Below, piece by piece: positions 1 through 8,841 of a DNA stretch of 64,000 nucleotides; positions within the stretch are counted from its first letter, which is position 1; each line of letters starts with the position of its first letter. Both the position numbers and the translations under genes were made by a program. Below the pieces are notes generated by a model. That model ran no database searches, was not told the DNA's origin, and saw only the letters and a list, made by a program, of their open reading frames with translations. Origin of the DNA: Bacteroidota bacterium (GTDB taxonomy: Bacteria; Bacteroidota; Bacteroidia; Chitinophagales; Chitinophagaceae); assembly GCA_020161435.1 (NCBI GenBank), contig JAIUNV010000006.1:186001-250000 (forward strand), given 5' to 3'.

Positions 1-1020
1 CAGCGGGGCATGAAAATTTTGATTCGTGAAGGAAGTGCTGCTAAAAACTTTAATGCACTCATTCCGCTGTTGCCGGAGTGGTATGCGCAAATGATGTTTT
101 GCAGCGATGATAAACATCCTGATAGTTTGGTACTCGGTCACATCAACCAGCTATGTGCCAGAGCTGTGGCACTGGGCATGGATGTGTTCAACGTGTTGCA
201 GGTAGCCTGTGTAAACCCTGTGCAGCACTACAAACTCGATGTGGGGTTGCTGCAGCCCGGAGATCCTGCTGATTTTATTGTACTGAAAAACCTGCAGCAA
301 TTTGAAGTTGCAGCCACCTACATCAATGGTGAACTGGTGGCCAGCAACGGCGTTGCACATATTCAGCCACAAGAATGGCATATCATCAATCACTTTGATT
401 GTGCTCCGACAACAGCTGCCGACTTTTCTTACCCACACCATAAATGGGGTGAAGAAGAAAACTTTGAGCAAGTGTATGCCATCGAAGCATTAGATGGACA
501 ACTCATCACCAATAAGTTGACGTTACCTATCACCGATTTTCCGGTACACGGTGATGCCATGCATGCATCTGTTGCAAATGACCTGTTGAAAATTGTGGTT
601 GTCAACCGGTATCACCAGGCACCCATTGCCAAATCATTCATAAGAAATTTTGGTCTGAAAGCGGGTGCCATTGCCAGTAGTGTAGCCCACGATAGCCACA
701 ACATTGTAGCCGTTGGTGTGGATGATGAAAGCCTGAGTGCTGCTGTGAATTTGGTAATTGCAGCACAAGGTGGCGTAGCTGCTTGTGGCAAGGGAGAACA
801 GCATGTATTGGGCTTGCCGGTAGCAGGGCTCATGACCAATGAAGATGGTTACGCAGTGGCTGAAAAATACACCGCCATCGATCAGTTTGTAAAGCAGGAG
901 CTGGGTTCTACGTTGGCTTCACCGTTTATGACATTGTCTTTTATGGCGCTGCTGGTAATACCGCACCTCAAGCTGAGCGACAAGGGCCTCTTCGATGGCG
1001 ATAGTTTCTCCTTTGTGTAG
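1..1020 (+). CDS. ade: adenine deaminase, C-terminal part (5' end outside window)
   Basis: The reading frame is open from the first base, so this is the C-terminal part of a longer gene; the first ATG at 10 is internal. Adenine deaminase converts adenine to hypoxanthine and ammonia in purine salvage. The motif CSDDKHPDSL and the block ending GDPADFIVL match the end of the amidohydrolase domain. The stretch from VVVNRY to VGVDDESL matches the family's own C-terminal domain. About 339 residues are visible of roughly 550-590 usual for the family. It ends 56 bases before the next gene. The purine gene hpt lies 20 kb away, so salvage genes are not clustered here. Confidence 0.9.
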   Translation, partial: QRGMKILIREGSAAKNFNALIPLLPEWYAQMMFCSDDKHPDSLVLGHINQLCARAVALGMDVFNVLQVACVNPVQHYKLDVGLLQPGDPADFIVLKNLQQFEVAATYINGELVASNGVAHIQPQEWHIINHFDCAPTTAADFSYPHHKWGEEENFEQVYAIEALDGQLITNKLTLPITDFPVHGDAMHASVANDLLKIVVVNRYHQAPIAKSFIRNFGLKAGAIASSVAHDSHNIVAVGVDDESLSAAVNLVIAAQGGVAACGKGEQHVLGLPVAGLMTNEDGYAVAEKYTAIDQFVKQELGSTLASPFMTLSFMALLVIPHLKLSDKGLFDGDSFSFV

Positions 1021-1037
1021 CAGGGCTTGCATTTGGC

Positions 1038-1067
1038 ATTTGAATCGATTACCTTATCGATTCAAAT
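1038..1067. repeat. 12-bp perfect inverted repeat before the next start codon
   Basis: The arms ATTTGAATCGAT (1038-1049) and ATCGATTCAAAT (1056-1067) pair perfectly around a 6-base loop, ending 9 bases before the ATG at 1077. No T-tract follows, so it is not a classical terminator. It could end the ade transcript, protect its 3' end or shape the leader of the next gene. Confidence 0.5.
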
Positions 1068-1076
1068 CACTCCCAC

Positions 1077-1868
1077 ATGACTAACAATTTTTATCTGGCA
1101 CTCTCAGCTATACTGCTGCTGCCATTGCTACCTGCTTTTATCATTTATAAGTTTTTGCCCGAAAGTGAAACCAATGTAGAGGGGCCTTACAAAAAGCTCA
1201 ACCTGAAGTTGAAAGGTGCTTTTGCTGGCTATTTTTTATTGGTACTTATTGGCCTTGGGTTGCAGTATTTCATTTTGGGCAATGAGCAAACCAAACAACT
1301 GGAAGCATTGACGGCACAAGTAAAAGAACAAGACTCTGCTATTGCGGTGATGAAAAGCCAGCTGGCCAAATCGCCGGTGATAGACTGGCATGTAAAAGGC
1401 GTAGTGATGCCCGGCGAAAAAGAAGGCACCCGTTTCTTTTTTGATGATGGCACCACCACCAAAAATCCCGACGGCAGTTTTGAATTGATTAAAAGAAGCG
1501 TGGCCACACAAGGTTCGGCCAAACCACCCAAATGGATTTGTGTGTACAATCCCATTACGGGCTACAGAGTGGTGAGCCTCAACAGAGAAGTGAACCATCC
1601 CGACATTGCAGCTTTTGATGTGCAGTTCAACGAAGACAATCATGAAATCGTGATCCGCAAACCCATCGACATCAACAGCGCCGAAAAAGATTCGGTGGTA
1701 GCCGTGGCTGGTTTTTTGGAAAAAAATCCACAGTTGAAACAACAGGTAGAAACCAGTAATCCGCAACTATTTACCAAAGCAGATAAACTCAAAGTGGAGC
1801 AACAACAAGTCAAAACCAATCACTTGATTAAAGTTGTAAAACCTGGTACTATTTTAACTCATCAATAG
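1077..1868 (+). CDS. hypothetical membrane-anchored protein
   Basis: I do not recognise a family. The 263-residue product has two hydrophobic segments (about 5-26 and 48-68), then a short charged heptad-like stretch (about 75-98) and a soluble C-terminal part with a repeated pattern of Gly and Asp (MPGEKEGTRFFFDDGTTT). The layout suggests an inner-membrane hairpin with a soluble domain. It lies between ade on the same strand and the convergent anmK, 16 bases from the anmK stop, and ends in a Lys- and Gln-rich tail. No catalytic motif is apparent. Confidence 0.75.
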   Translation: MTNNFYLALSAILLLPLLPAFIIYKFLPESETNVEGPYKKLNLKLKGAFAGYFLLVLIGLGLQYFILGNEQTKQLEALTAQVKEQDSAIAVMKSQLAKSPVIDWHVKGVVMPGEKEGTRFFFDDGTTTKNPDGSFELIKRSVATQGSAKPPKWICVYNPITGYRVVSLNREVNHPDIAAFDVQFNEDNHEIVIRKPIDINSAEKDSVVAVAGFLEKNPQLKQQVETSNPQLFTKADKLKVEQQQVKTNHLIKVVKPGTILTHQ

Positions 1869-1884
1869 TATAACGAGTAGCAAG

Positions 1885-2985
1885 TTATGCCGACTGACCA
1901 ACCCACACTGCACCGCCAATGCTGCTGCGGCTGGCACCAGTTACGGTGTGCATCACGGTGTTTTCTTCCCGCCAGCGGAGTACACCCAATAATGCCATCA
2001 CCAAGGCTTCTTTGTAGTTCACCAATCCAGCTTCGGGTACAATTACTTCTACCTGCATGGCTTGTAAACTTTGGCGAAGCCGGGCAATTAAAAAATCGTT
2101 GAACGCACCGCCGCCAGTCACCAATAGTTTTCGGGGTTGATCTGCAGACAACATTGGTAAGACTTTACCCAGGCTGCGGGTAGTTTGTATGCAAATGTGC
2201 TCCACCATAGTGCGTAGTGCATCTTGCACCGAAAGGTTGGCATCTTTCAGCAATGGATAAATAACATCGGTGCCAAACTGGTTGGCCAGTGATTTAGGAA
2301 ATGGTTGGCTGTAATACGGCTGCTGATTCATTTTGGCCAGCACTTCATCCCGCACAAAACCTTTGGCAGCCAACGCACCGCCAGCATCGTAAGCTTGGCC
2401 TGCTTGTGCAGCAAACATATTGAGCACCCGATTGGCCGGGCAAATGTCGAAGGCTACATAACCATCGCCTACATTGGCAGAAAGATTGGCAATGCCACCA
2501 ATATTGAGGAGGAGAGGGTAGTCGGCCAGCAACAACTTCTCGCCCATGGGCACAATGGGAGCCCCTTGTCCACCGAGGGCTACATCCATGGCCCGTAGGT
2601 CGCTTACTACGTTGATGCCGCTGGTAGCTGCAATAGCAGCACCATCGCCAAGCTGTGCCGTCGTGCGGCGCTCCGGCTCATGAAAAGTGGTGTGCCCATG
2701 GCTGGCAATGAGCTGTACCTGATGTTGCAGGTGATGCGTTTCTATAAAAGCATTGACTTGTTCGCCGAGGTAATGACCATATTCGGTGTGCAGGCGCAAG
2801 TAATCGGCTGCATTGAGGTCGGTGGCATGGCGCAGTTTGTGGGTCCATGTTTCGCTATACGGCATGCATGCGGAAGCCTTTATCTGGTAGCTCCACTTAC
2901 CCCGGATTTCATCCAGCTCTGCAAAAACAATATCTAATCCGTCGAGGCTGCTGCCGCTCATTAAACCGATAACTCTGTAAAACAT
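1885..2985 (-). CDS. anmK: anhydro-N-acetylmuramic acid kinase
   Basis: AnmK phosphorylates 1,6-anhydro-N-acetylmuramic acid to MurNAc-6-phosphate, recycling peptidoglycan fragments in the cytoplasm. The ATP-binding signature GLMSGSSLDGLD is at residues 7-18. The family block SDLRAMDVALGGQGAP and the second nucleotide-contact region LVTGGGAFNDFL are present. At 366 residues it has the usual length. It is divergent from upp, with a 148-base shared upstream region. No other recycling gene is adjacent. The secreted glucosaminidase at 21.6 kb could produce substrate, but that link is inference. Confidence 0.94.
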   Translation of the reverse strand: MFYRVIGLMSGSSLDGLDIVFAELDEIRGKWSYQIKASACMPYSETWTHKLRHATDLNAADYLRLHTEYGHYLGEQVNAFIETHHLQHQVQLIASHGHTTFHEPERRTTAQLGDGAAIAATSGINVVSDLRAMDVALGGQGAPIVPMGEKLLLADYPLLLNIGGIANLSANVGDGYVAFDICPANRVLNMFAAQAGQAYDAGGALAAKGFVRDEVLAKMNQQPYYSQPFPKSLANQFGTDVIYPLLKDANLSVQDALRTMVEHICIQTTRSLGKVLPMLSADQPRKLLVTGGGAFNDFLIARLRQSLQAMQVEVIVPEAGLVNYKEALVMALLGVLRWREENTVMHTVTGASRSSIGGAVWVGQSA

Positions 2986-3133
2986 ATTTCAATTTTCGGC
3001 CCGAAAGTTCGGACAGATAATTGATATTTGATTTTGATAAATGCAACCGCAATATCTGCAGGCTTTTGCAGGCCGGCAAAACCCTTTTTTGCGGCAGCTA
3101 CATTACTTTTTATTTACAATTAGATAGCAGCAG

Positions 3134-3784
3134 ATGGTCATTAATTTGAGTGAGCAAAACAGCCTGGTAAATACCTGGGTGGCAGAGTTGAGAGATGTAA
3201 CCGTACAAACGGACAGGATGCGCTTTCGGCGCAACCTGCAGCGCATTGCCGAAATAGCCGCTTACGAAATCTCCAAATCACTCGATTGGGAAACCTACGA
3301 TGTAGAAACGCCGCTGGGAAGCAGCCCTGCTATCCGTTTGAAAAAACAACCTGTGCTGGCCACCATTCTTCGTGCCGGTTTGCCCATGCACGAAGGCTTA
3401 CTCAATTATTTCGACAGGGCCGACAATGCCTTTATTTCTGCCTATCGTAAACATCATCGTGATGGTTCATTTGAAATAAAACTCGAGTACGTGAGCTGTC
3501 CGGATTTGGATGGTAAAGTGCTCATTATTGCAGACCCTATGCTGGCTACTGGTGCTTCGTTGGTAAAGACCATTGAAGAACTGGTGGGCGAAGGCTCGCC
3601 TGCACAAATACATATTGTATGTGCCATTGCCTGCAGTGTGGGCATCGAGTATGTACACAGAAACGCCCCCAACGTAAAAATCTGGTGTGGTGATATTGAT
3701 GATGAGCTGACGGCCAAGGGCTACATTGTACCTGGCTTGGGCGATGCGGGTGATTTGGCATACGGTCCGAAAACACAGCAGTAG
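3134..3784 (+). CDS. upp: uracil phosphoribosyltransferase
   Basis: Upp converts uracil and PRPP to UMP in pyrimidine salvage. The 216-residue product has the type I phosphoribosyltransferase layout: the ILRAGLPM segment in the middle, the PRPP-binding loop VLIIADPMLATGAS, and the C-terminal uracil-binding part ending in GLGDAGDLAYG. The N-terminal MRFRRNLQRIAEI segment also fits. The start at 3134 is the only good ATG ahead of the conserved block. A TTG followed after 19 bases by TATTTACA upstream is a weak candidate promoter. Confidence 0.95.
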   Translation: MVINLSEQNSLVNTWVAELRDVTVQTDRMRFRRNLQRIAEIAAYEISKSLDWETYDVETPLGSSPAIRLKKQPVLATILRAGLPMHEGLLNYFDRADNAFISAYRKHHRDGSFEIKLEYVSCPDLDGKVLIIADPMLATGASLVKTIEELVGEGSPAQIHIVCAIACSVGIEYVHRNAPNVKIWCGDIDDELTAKGYIVPGLGDAGDLAYGPKTQQ

Positions 3785-3868
3785 TCGCCGCTTTATTTGT
3801 TAAACATCGCATTTGTTGCGGCTGCAAAGCAACGTATCCATAAATTAGTGTTGTCTGCTGATCAAATT

Positions 3869-4876
3869 ATGCGCATTCTCACCACCATCATACTGCTCTT
3901 TACCCTTCAGGCAACGCATGCACAGGATCCTCGTTTCAGTCAGTTTTTTGCATCACCGCTTTCGCTGAATCCTGCACTCACTGGCCGATTTGATGGCAGC
4001 ATGCGGGTGGCGGGCAACTATCGCAACCAGTGGCCGACTATCAACAACGCATTCACTACTTATACGGTAAGTGTAGATGCGCCGATTCTCACCGGCCGCT
4101 TACCGGAGATAGACCGGCTTGCCATTGGCGGTATGGCTTTTGCCGATGAGCAAGCTGATGGCGTATTGAAAAATACCTATTACTCTCTCAGTCTTGCGTA
4201 TCACAAAGGGCTTGATGAAGATGGTTTCCATTCGGTAACGGTAGGCTTTCAGGGCACATATGCGCAAAAGCGGTTGAACACCGCCAACCTGAAGTTCGAA
4301 GACCAGTTGCGCAGCGATGGTTTCACGGGTATTACCAATGAAATTTTCAATCCGCAAAACCTCAATATCAATTATTTCGGTTTGAATACCGGTGTACTGT
4401 TCAGTGGTGTGTTTGATGGCAACATGAACTATTACGCCGGTGCTTCTTTGTACCATATCAACAGGCCGAAAGAATCATTTCGGGGAGCCAATTTCGATTT
4501 GCAGCACCGCTATACGTTGCATGGCGGATTGTATTGGCCGTTGGCCAGTGGTACGGCAACTGTATACACATCGGGCTTGTACCAAAGTCAGGCGGGTGCC
4601 CGTGAAGCAGTGCTGGGTGCAGCTGTTGGTTTCAATTTGAACAATGATATTGATTACCGCCCCACTACTTTTTATGCCGGCAGCTGGTATCGCTTTGGCG
4701 ATGCATTGATTCCTTACATCGGATTAGAATTTGGCAACTGGCGTTTTGGTGCTTCTTACGATGTGAATACCTCTTCATTAAAATCTGCAAGTAACAGCCG
4801 GGGCGGGTTTGAAATCTCGCTGATTTACATCCATAAAAAAGATGGTTCTATAGGCATCAACTGTCCGAAGTTCTAA
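3869..4876 (+). CDS. PorP/SprF family outer membrane protein
   Basis: This is a member of the PorP/SprF family, outer-membrane beta-barrel-type proteins tied to type IX secretion and gliding in Bacteroidota. I chose the ATG at 3869 over 3797 because it opens a clean signal peptide (MRILTTIILLFTLQATHAQ). The mature protein begins with the family hallmark DPRFSQFFASPLSLNPAL and ends in RGGFEISLIYI and a terminal Phe, typical of outer-membrane insertion. It has 335 residues. It is a stand-alone copy here. The copy at 31.4 kb sits beside its likely cargo. The stop codon overlaps the convergent glycosylase gene by 3 bases. Confidence 0.9.
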   Translation: MRILTTIILLFTLQATHAQDPRFSQFFASPLSLNPALTGRFDGSMRVAGNYRNQWPTINNAFTTYTVSVDAPILTGRLPEIDRLAIGGMAFADEQADGVLKNTYYSLSLAYHKGLDEDGFHSVTVGFQGTYAQKRLNTANLKFEDQLRSDGFTGITNEIFNPQNLNINYFGLNTGVLFSGVFDGNMNYYAGASLYHINRPKESFRGANFDLQHRYTLHGGLYWPLASGTATVYTSGLYQSQAGAREAVLGAAVGFNLNNDIDYRPTTFYAGSWYRFGDALIPYIGLEFGNWRFGASYDVNTSSLKSASNSRGGFEISLIYIHKKDGSIGINCPKF

Positions 4877-5487
4877 CGGTTTTGAGCTGTTTTACCACTC
4901 ACAAATTTGTTGCCTTTTACAATGAACCGATAGGGAAGTAAAGCGTCTTCTCCGGCATAATCTACCCCAATGCGGGGTGTAGCAATAATGTCTGATTCTT
5001 TGTAACTGAAACCATCATCGGCAATCCAAATCTGTTGTCCCGTAAGGCTTTCGCCGCTGTGCAGGGTATGAATGCCCATGGCTTGTGCCAAACTGCCGGG
5101 TCCTTTGGTGAGTGTAGCATCCAATTGGTTTTTATTGCGGCGTTCCAACATTTGCTCTATGCCAAACATCGGCTCTGCCGCTCTGATGAGTACAGCTTGT
5201 GGTACATCTTTTTTACCAGTAACCACATTGAACAAATGATGCATGCCATAGCATAAATATACGTACGCTATTCCGCCAGTTGCGTACATGGTTTCTGTGC
5301 GTTTGGTGCGGCGGTTGCCATAGGCATGGCTGGCTTTGTCTACTACGCCGTTGTACGCTTCTGTTTCTACAATTCTGGCATAGCAGTGCTCGTTATCCCA
5401 ACGGGTATGCAGTACCTTGCCCAAGAGTTGCGCAGCTACTTGTACCACATCTGTTTGCCTGTAAAAAGAGATGGACAAAGGTTTCAT
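4873..5487 (-). CDS. 3-methyladenine DNA glycosylase (AAG/MPG family)
   Basis: A base-excision repair enzyme that removes alkylated purines such as 3-methyladenine. The 204-residue product shows the AAG-family active-site block RIVETEAY (about residues 38-45), with the catalytic Glu, followed by DKASHAYGNRRTKRTETMY. The segments YVYLCYGMHHLFNVV and LTKGPGSLAQAMGI are also family signatures. The length is normal for bacterial members. It converges on the PorP/SprF gene, sharing stop-codon bases. Confidence 0.93.
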   Translation of the reverse strand: MKPLSISFYRQTDVVQVAAQLLGKVLHTRWDNEHCYARIVETEAYNGVVDKASHAYGNRRTKRTETMYATGGIAYVYLCYGMHHLFNVVTGKKDVPQAVLIRAAEPMFGIEQMLERRNKNQLDATLTKGPGSLAQAMGIHTLHSGESLTGQQIWIADDGFSYKESDIIATPRIGVDYAGEDALLPYRFIVKGNKFVSGKTAQNR

Positions 5488-5557
5488 GCATCAAATATCC
5501 TGTGTGGGCTGTAATATTGTTTGGAAAAGCGTGACGAAAAAATAGGATACATATATT

Positions 5558-6319
5558 TTGCTCAAAGAAATCATCATATCCATTGAAGCCTACGGCAAGG
5601 CACACCGGTTCATTGCCACCCACAAACTGTGGCGTTGGATTTTAATACCGGGTATTTTATACATGCTGTTGTTTGCCGTAAGCATGTATTTCTTTTGGAA
5701 CACCGCCAGCGATGCCGTGGATTATCTCAACACCATCACGGGTTTGCGCAGTTGGCTCGATCGTATGAACAGTGGTTGGCTCAGCTTCCTCGTGTCGTTT
5801 GCAGAGTTTGTGCTAACGCTCATCATGCTGCAGTTTTATTTTTCGTTGTTCAAGTTTTTATGGCTCATCATTGGTTCTCCCGTATTTGCCTATCTCAGCG
5901 AAAAAACAGAAGCCATTCTCGAAGGCCGCGATTTTCCTTTTAGCGTAGCGCAATTATTGAAAGACATGGTGCGGGGTATCAAACTGGCATTGCGCAATAC
6001 TCTTTGGCAAACGGTGTACATCATTGCAGTGATGCTACTTTCACTAGTGCCATTGGTTGGTTGGGCAGCGCCATTGCTGGGCTTGTTTATTGAATGCTAT
6101 TACTACGGTTTCAGCATGCTCGATTATAGTGCGGAGCGTCACAAAATGAGTGCCGGCCAAAGCATTGAATTTATCAGTCAGCACAAAGGATTGGCCATTG
6201 GCAATGGTATGGTGTTTTATCTCATGCACATTGTGCCCATTATAGGTTGGGTGCTGGCACCAGCTTATGCGGTGGTAGCTGCTACTATAAGTTTGTATCA
6301 TCGGGAAGAAAATTTATAA
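5558..6319 (+). CDS. EI24-domain (CysZ-like) membrane protein
   Basis: The 253-residue integral membrane protein has about four to five hydrophobic stretches (near 28-48, 78-110, 144-180 and 215-245), spaced like the EI24 family that includes CysZ. The start is TTG at 5558: the next in-frame Met is inside the first membrane segment, and the sequence from 5558 (MLKEIIISIEAYGKAH) reads as a normal cytoplasmic N-terminus. In E. coli CysZ is linked to sulfate uptake, but nothing nearby supports that role here. Upstream is the divergent glycosylase gene. Confidence 0.78.
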   Translation: MLKEIIISIEAYGKAHRFIATHKLWRWILIPGILYMLLFAVSMYFFWNTASDAVDYLNTITGLRSWLDRMNSGWLSFLVSFAEFVLTLIMLQFYFSLFKFLWLIIGSPVFAYLSEKTEAILEGRDFPFSVAQLLKDMVRGIKLALRNTLWQTVYIIAVMLLSLVPLVGWAAPLLGLFIECYYYGFSMLDYSAERHKMSAGQSIEFISQHKGLAIGNGMVFYLMHIVPIIGWVLAPAYAVVAATISLYHREENL

Positions 6320-6323
6320 GGCT

Positions 6324-6389
6324 GACCACAGACCACTGACGACCGACCACGGATGAAATCCGACATCAAACATCATACATCAGAAATCT
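6324..6389. repeat. two abutting degenerate 7-bp tandem arrays
   Basis: From 6324 to 6351 the sequence reads as four heptads close to GACCACA. From 6362 to 6389 it reads as four more close to GACATCA. A short linker separates the two. Both lie between the EI24-like gene and the rsmI start. The second array has nearly the same heptad as the array at 59868-59898. The ATG at 6353 sits between the arrays, so a CDS starting there would translate repeat sequence. Confidence 0.7.
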
Positions 6390-6394
6390 TCACT

Positions 6395-7087
6395 ATGTCC
6401 GTTTATCTTATTCCCTGTTATCTCTACGAAGGTGTGAATGAAACCATTCCGCCGTATGTGCTGGATGCAGTGAAGCAGTGCAGTGTTTTTTTTGTAGAAA
6501 ATGAACGGACGGCAAGGCGCTATCTCAAAAGCATGTGGCGGGAAATGGTGATTGATGATTACCGCTGGTATGCCATTGGCAAAGCAGAAGAAGATGTGCT
6601 GAATGCCTTTGCACAAGAAGTAAAAAATGGCGCCAACATTGGCATCATCAGCGAGGGTGGCTGCCCGGGTGTAGCCGACCCCGGCCAACTATTGGTAGCC
6701 AAAGCGCAGCAGTTGCAGGCAACCGTGAAACCCTTGGTTGGGCCGTCTTCTATTTTGCTTGCACTTATGGCTAGCGGGCTCAACGGACAGCATTTTTCTT
6801 TTCATGGCTATTTGCCCATAGATGCCGCAGAGCGGAAAAAGAAATTACAGCAACTGGAAGCCGAAGCACAAAAAACGCAGGGCTGTCATTTGTTTATTGA
6901 AACGCCATACCGCAATGAGCCGATGTTGAAGGACATGCTGCAACACCTGCAGCCCAATACCCGCTTATGTATAGCAGCAGATATGACGGCACACAGTGAA
7001 TGGGTTGTTACAAAAACAATAAAGGAATGGAGAGTAACTACCATTCCTTCACTGCACAAAAGACCCGTTATTTTTTTAATAGGGTGA
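6395..7087 (+). CDS. RsmI-like SAM-dependent methyltransferase
   Basis: A tetrapyrrole-methylase-fold protein related to RsmI, which 2'-O-methylates C1402 of 16S rRNA. The ATG at 6395 (MSVYLIPC) matches the usual N-terminus; the in-frame ATG at 6353 would add residues from a repeat array. Motifs are the SAM-binding block ISEGGCPGVADPG and then VGPSSILLALMASGLNGQHF with FHGYLP. The usual RsmI glycine loop reads SDAGTPGISDPG, so the EGGCPG variant suggests the shorter Bacteroidota paralogue and not RsmI itself. At 230 residues it lacks the C-terminal extension of E. coli RsmI. It overlaps the convergent gene by 12 bases. Confidence 0.85.
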   Translation: MSVYLIPCYLYEGVNETIPPYVLDAVKQCSVFFVENERTARRYLKSMWREMVIDDYRWYAIGKAEEDVLNAFAQEVKNGANIGIISEGGCPGVADPGQLLVAKAQQLQATVKPLVGPSSILLALMASGLNGQHFSFHGYLPIDAAERKKKLQQLEAEAQKTQGCHLFIETPYRNEPMLKDMLQHLQPNTRLCIAADMTAHSEWVVTKTIKEWRVTTIPSLHKRPVIFLIG

Positions 7088-7474
7088 TTTTTGTGGCGGT
7101 GCAATTTCCTTAATGGAAATGATACTATCCACAATGTATTTGCTGTTTCCGCGCCAGGGTATGGCACCCAAATATTCAGTATAGCTAAGCTCAACCTGTT
7201 TGCCACTGCTCAGGCGCAGTTTTTCGGCAATGGCTTCGTTGGTTACGCTGAATTCAAACTCGTTGCTCTGCACACTACCCGGTACCTGCGATTTGTAACC
7301 GGCCTGAATGAGCCTGCCTTCCCAGGTTTTAAACACATAGCCTTTGTACACCACAAAGTTGAGTTCGCCAGCTTTCACGCCTTTTTCGCCAAAAGGGAAA
7401 TAAAAACGCCACCAAAACAACAGGCCGGCGGCAACAAGAATGATAAGTGTGGTAATGCCAACAAATTTGCGCAT
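7076..7474 (-). CDS. small conserved membrane-anchored protein of unknown function
   Basis: The 132-residue product has one N-terminal hydrophobic segment (about 4-24, MRKFVGITTLIILVAAGLLF) followed by a soluble domain starting WRFYFPFGEKGVKAGEL. The central block NFVVYKGYVFKTWEGRLIQ looks like a conserved domain, but I cannot assign a function. I chose the start at 7474 because it begins directly before the membrane anchor; the longer frame from 7576 adds unstructured residues. The last 12 bases overlap the end of the RsmI-like gene on the other strand. Confidence 0.75.
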   Translation of the reverse strand: MRKFVGITTLIILVAAGLLFWWRFYFPFGEKGVKAGELNFVVYKGYVFKTWEGRLIQAGYKSQVPGSVQSNEFEFSVTNEAIAEKLRLSSGKQVELSYTEYLGAIPWRGNSKYIVDSIISIKEIAPPQKSPY

Positions 7475-7624
7475 GGAAAACGGTTTGTACGAATGTAAGG
7501 AACACCCGGCAGCGTCTAAAATTTTAGTCGTGGGATTGTTCAAGATTGCTTCATCAATAATTAGCGAACCTTCCAAGTATTTTATCGTTACTTCACAGGT
7601 TCAAAAAAACAACCGACGTTCAGT

Positions 7625-8758
7625 ATGAGAATTGGAATAGTGCTCTACCCCACATTTGGCGGTAGTGGCGTGCTTGCTACAGAACTGGGTATGGCACTGG
7701 CCAACCAGGGACATCAGGTGCATTTTATCACCTATCGCCAACCCGTTCGGTTAAGTGCATTCAATGCCAATATTTTTTACCACGAGGTTCGTATTACCAC
7801 TTATCCGCTGTTTGAATATCCACCATACGAGTCGGCGCTGGCCAGCACCATTGTAGATGTGGTGCTCAATCAAAAACTCGATTTGCTGCATGTGCACTAT
7901 GCCATTCCGCATGCATTGAGTGCCTACATAGCCCGGCAAATTTTGGAGAAGAATGATGGCATTCGTTTGCCGGTTATTACCACCCTGCATGGTACAGATA
8001 TTACGCTGGTAGGTAAAGACAAAACTTACGAACCGGTGGTTACTTTCAGCATCAATGAAAGTGATGCTATTACGGCCGTATCAGAGAACCTGAAAGAAGA
8101 AACCTACAAGTCTTTTCATGTAAAAAAAGAGATTGAAGTCATTCACAACTTCGTAGACGTTAGCCGGTTTTCTAAAAAGCCGATTGATGCTTTCCGCAAA
8201 GCAGTGGCGCCGAATGGCGAACGTATTCTCATACATGCCTCCAACTTCAGAAAGCTGAAAAGGGTAGATGATGTGATCCGCATTTTTGCCAAAGTATTGA
8301 AACAGGTGCCCAGCAAACTCATGATGGTGGGTGATGGTCCTGAACGCCACATGGCCGAAGAGCTGAGCCGCGAATTGAATATTTGTGACCATGTTCGCTT
8401 TGTGGGCAAGCAGGAGCAAATGGAAGATGTGATGGTGATTAGTGATTTGTTTTTGCTGACCAGCGAATACGAAAGTTTTGGCCTGAGTGCATTGGAAGCC
8501 ATGGCTGCCAGCGTACCTGTGTTAAGCAGCAATGCCGGCGGTATTCCCGAAATAAATGTACATGGTGTAACCGGATACATGGCACCAGTTGGCCACATTG
8601 ATGAAATGGCTGAATACGCCATCAGCATGCTCAAAGATGACGACACCTTGGCCCGCTTTAAAAAGCAAGCCTACGAGCATGCCTGCAAGTTCGACATACA
8701 GCAAATAGTACCTAAATACGAAGCATTGTACGAATCGGTATTGGCACAAGTACAATAA
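7625..8758 (+). CDS. bshA: N-acetyl-alpha-D-glucosaminyl L-malate synthase
   Basis: BshA makes GlcNAc-malate from UDP-GlcNAc and malate, the first step of bacillithiol synthesis, a low-molecular-weight thiol found in Firmicutes and many Bacteroidota. The 377-residue GT-B glycosyltransferase has the N-terminal signature YPTFGGSGVLATELG, the HVHYAIPHALSAY segment and the C-terminal nucleotide-sugar site ESFGLSALEAMA. The HGTDITLVGKD and VIHNFVDVSRF blocks are typical of BshA within the GT4 family. No bshB or bshC is nearby. It ends at a bidirectional terminator shared with folE. Confidence 0.93.
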   Translation: MRIGIVLYPTFGGSGVLATELGMALANQGHQVHFITYRQPVRLSAFNANIFYHEVRITTYPLFEYPPYESALASTIVDVVLNQKLDLLHVHYAIPHALSAYIARQILEKNDGIRLPVITTLHGTDITLVGKDKTYEPVVTFSINESDAITAVSENLKEETYKSFHVKKEIEVIHNFVDVSRFSKKPIDAFRKAVAPNGERILIHASNFRKLKRVDDVIRIFAKVLKQVPSKLMMVGDGPERHMAEELSRELNICDHVRFVGKQEQMEDVMVISDLFLLTSEYESFGLSALEAMAASVPVLSSNAGGIPEINVHGVTGYMAPVGHIDEMAEYAISMLKDDDTLARFKKQAYEHACKFDIQQIVPKYEALYESVLAQVQ

Positions 8759-8778
8759 TTTCTTTTGGAAAAAGTACA

Positions 8779-8820
8779 TAAATAGAAAAGCGTAGGTTGT
8801 TGCCTACGCTTTTCTATTTA
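8779..8820. terminator. bidirectional terminator between bshA and folE
   Basis: An 18-bp perfect stem (8779-8796 with 8803-8820) and a 6-base loop, with A-rich and T-rich arms, so it can stop transcripts from both convergent genes. Confidence 0.9.
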
Positions 8821-8841
8821 TGAAGGAAAGTCTGCTATTGA

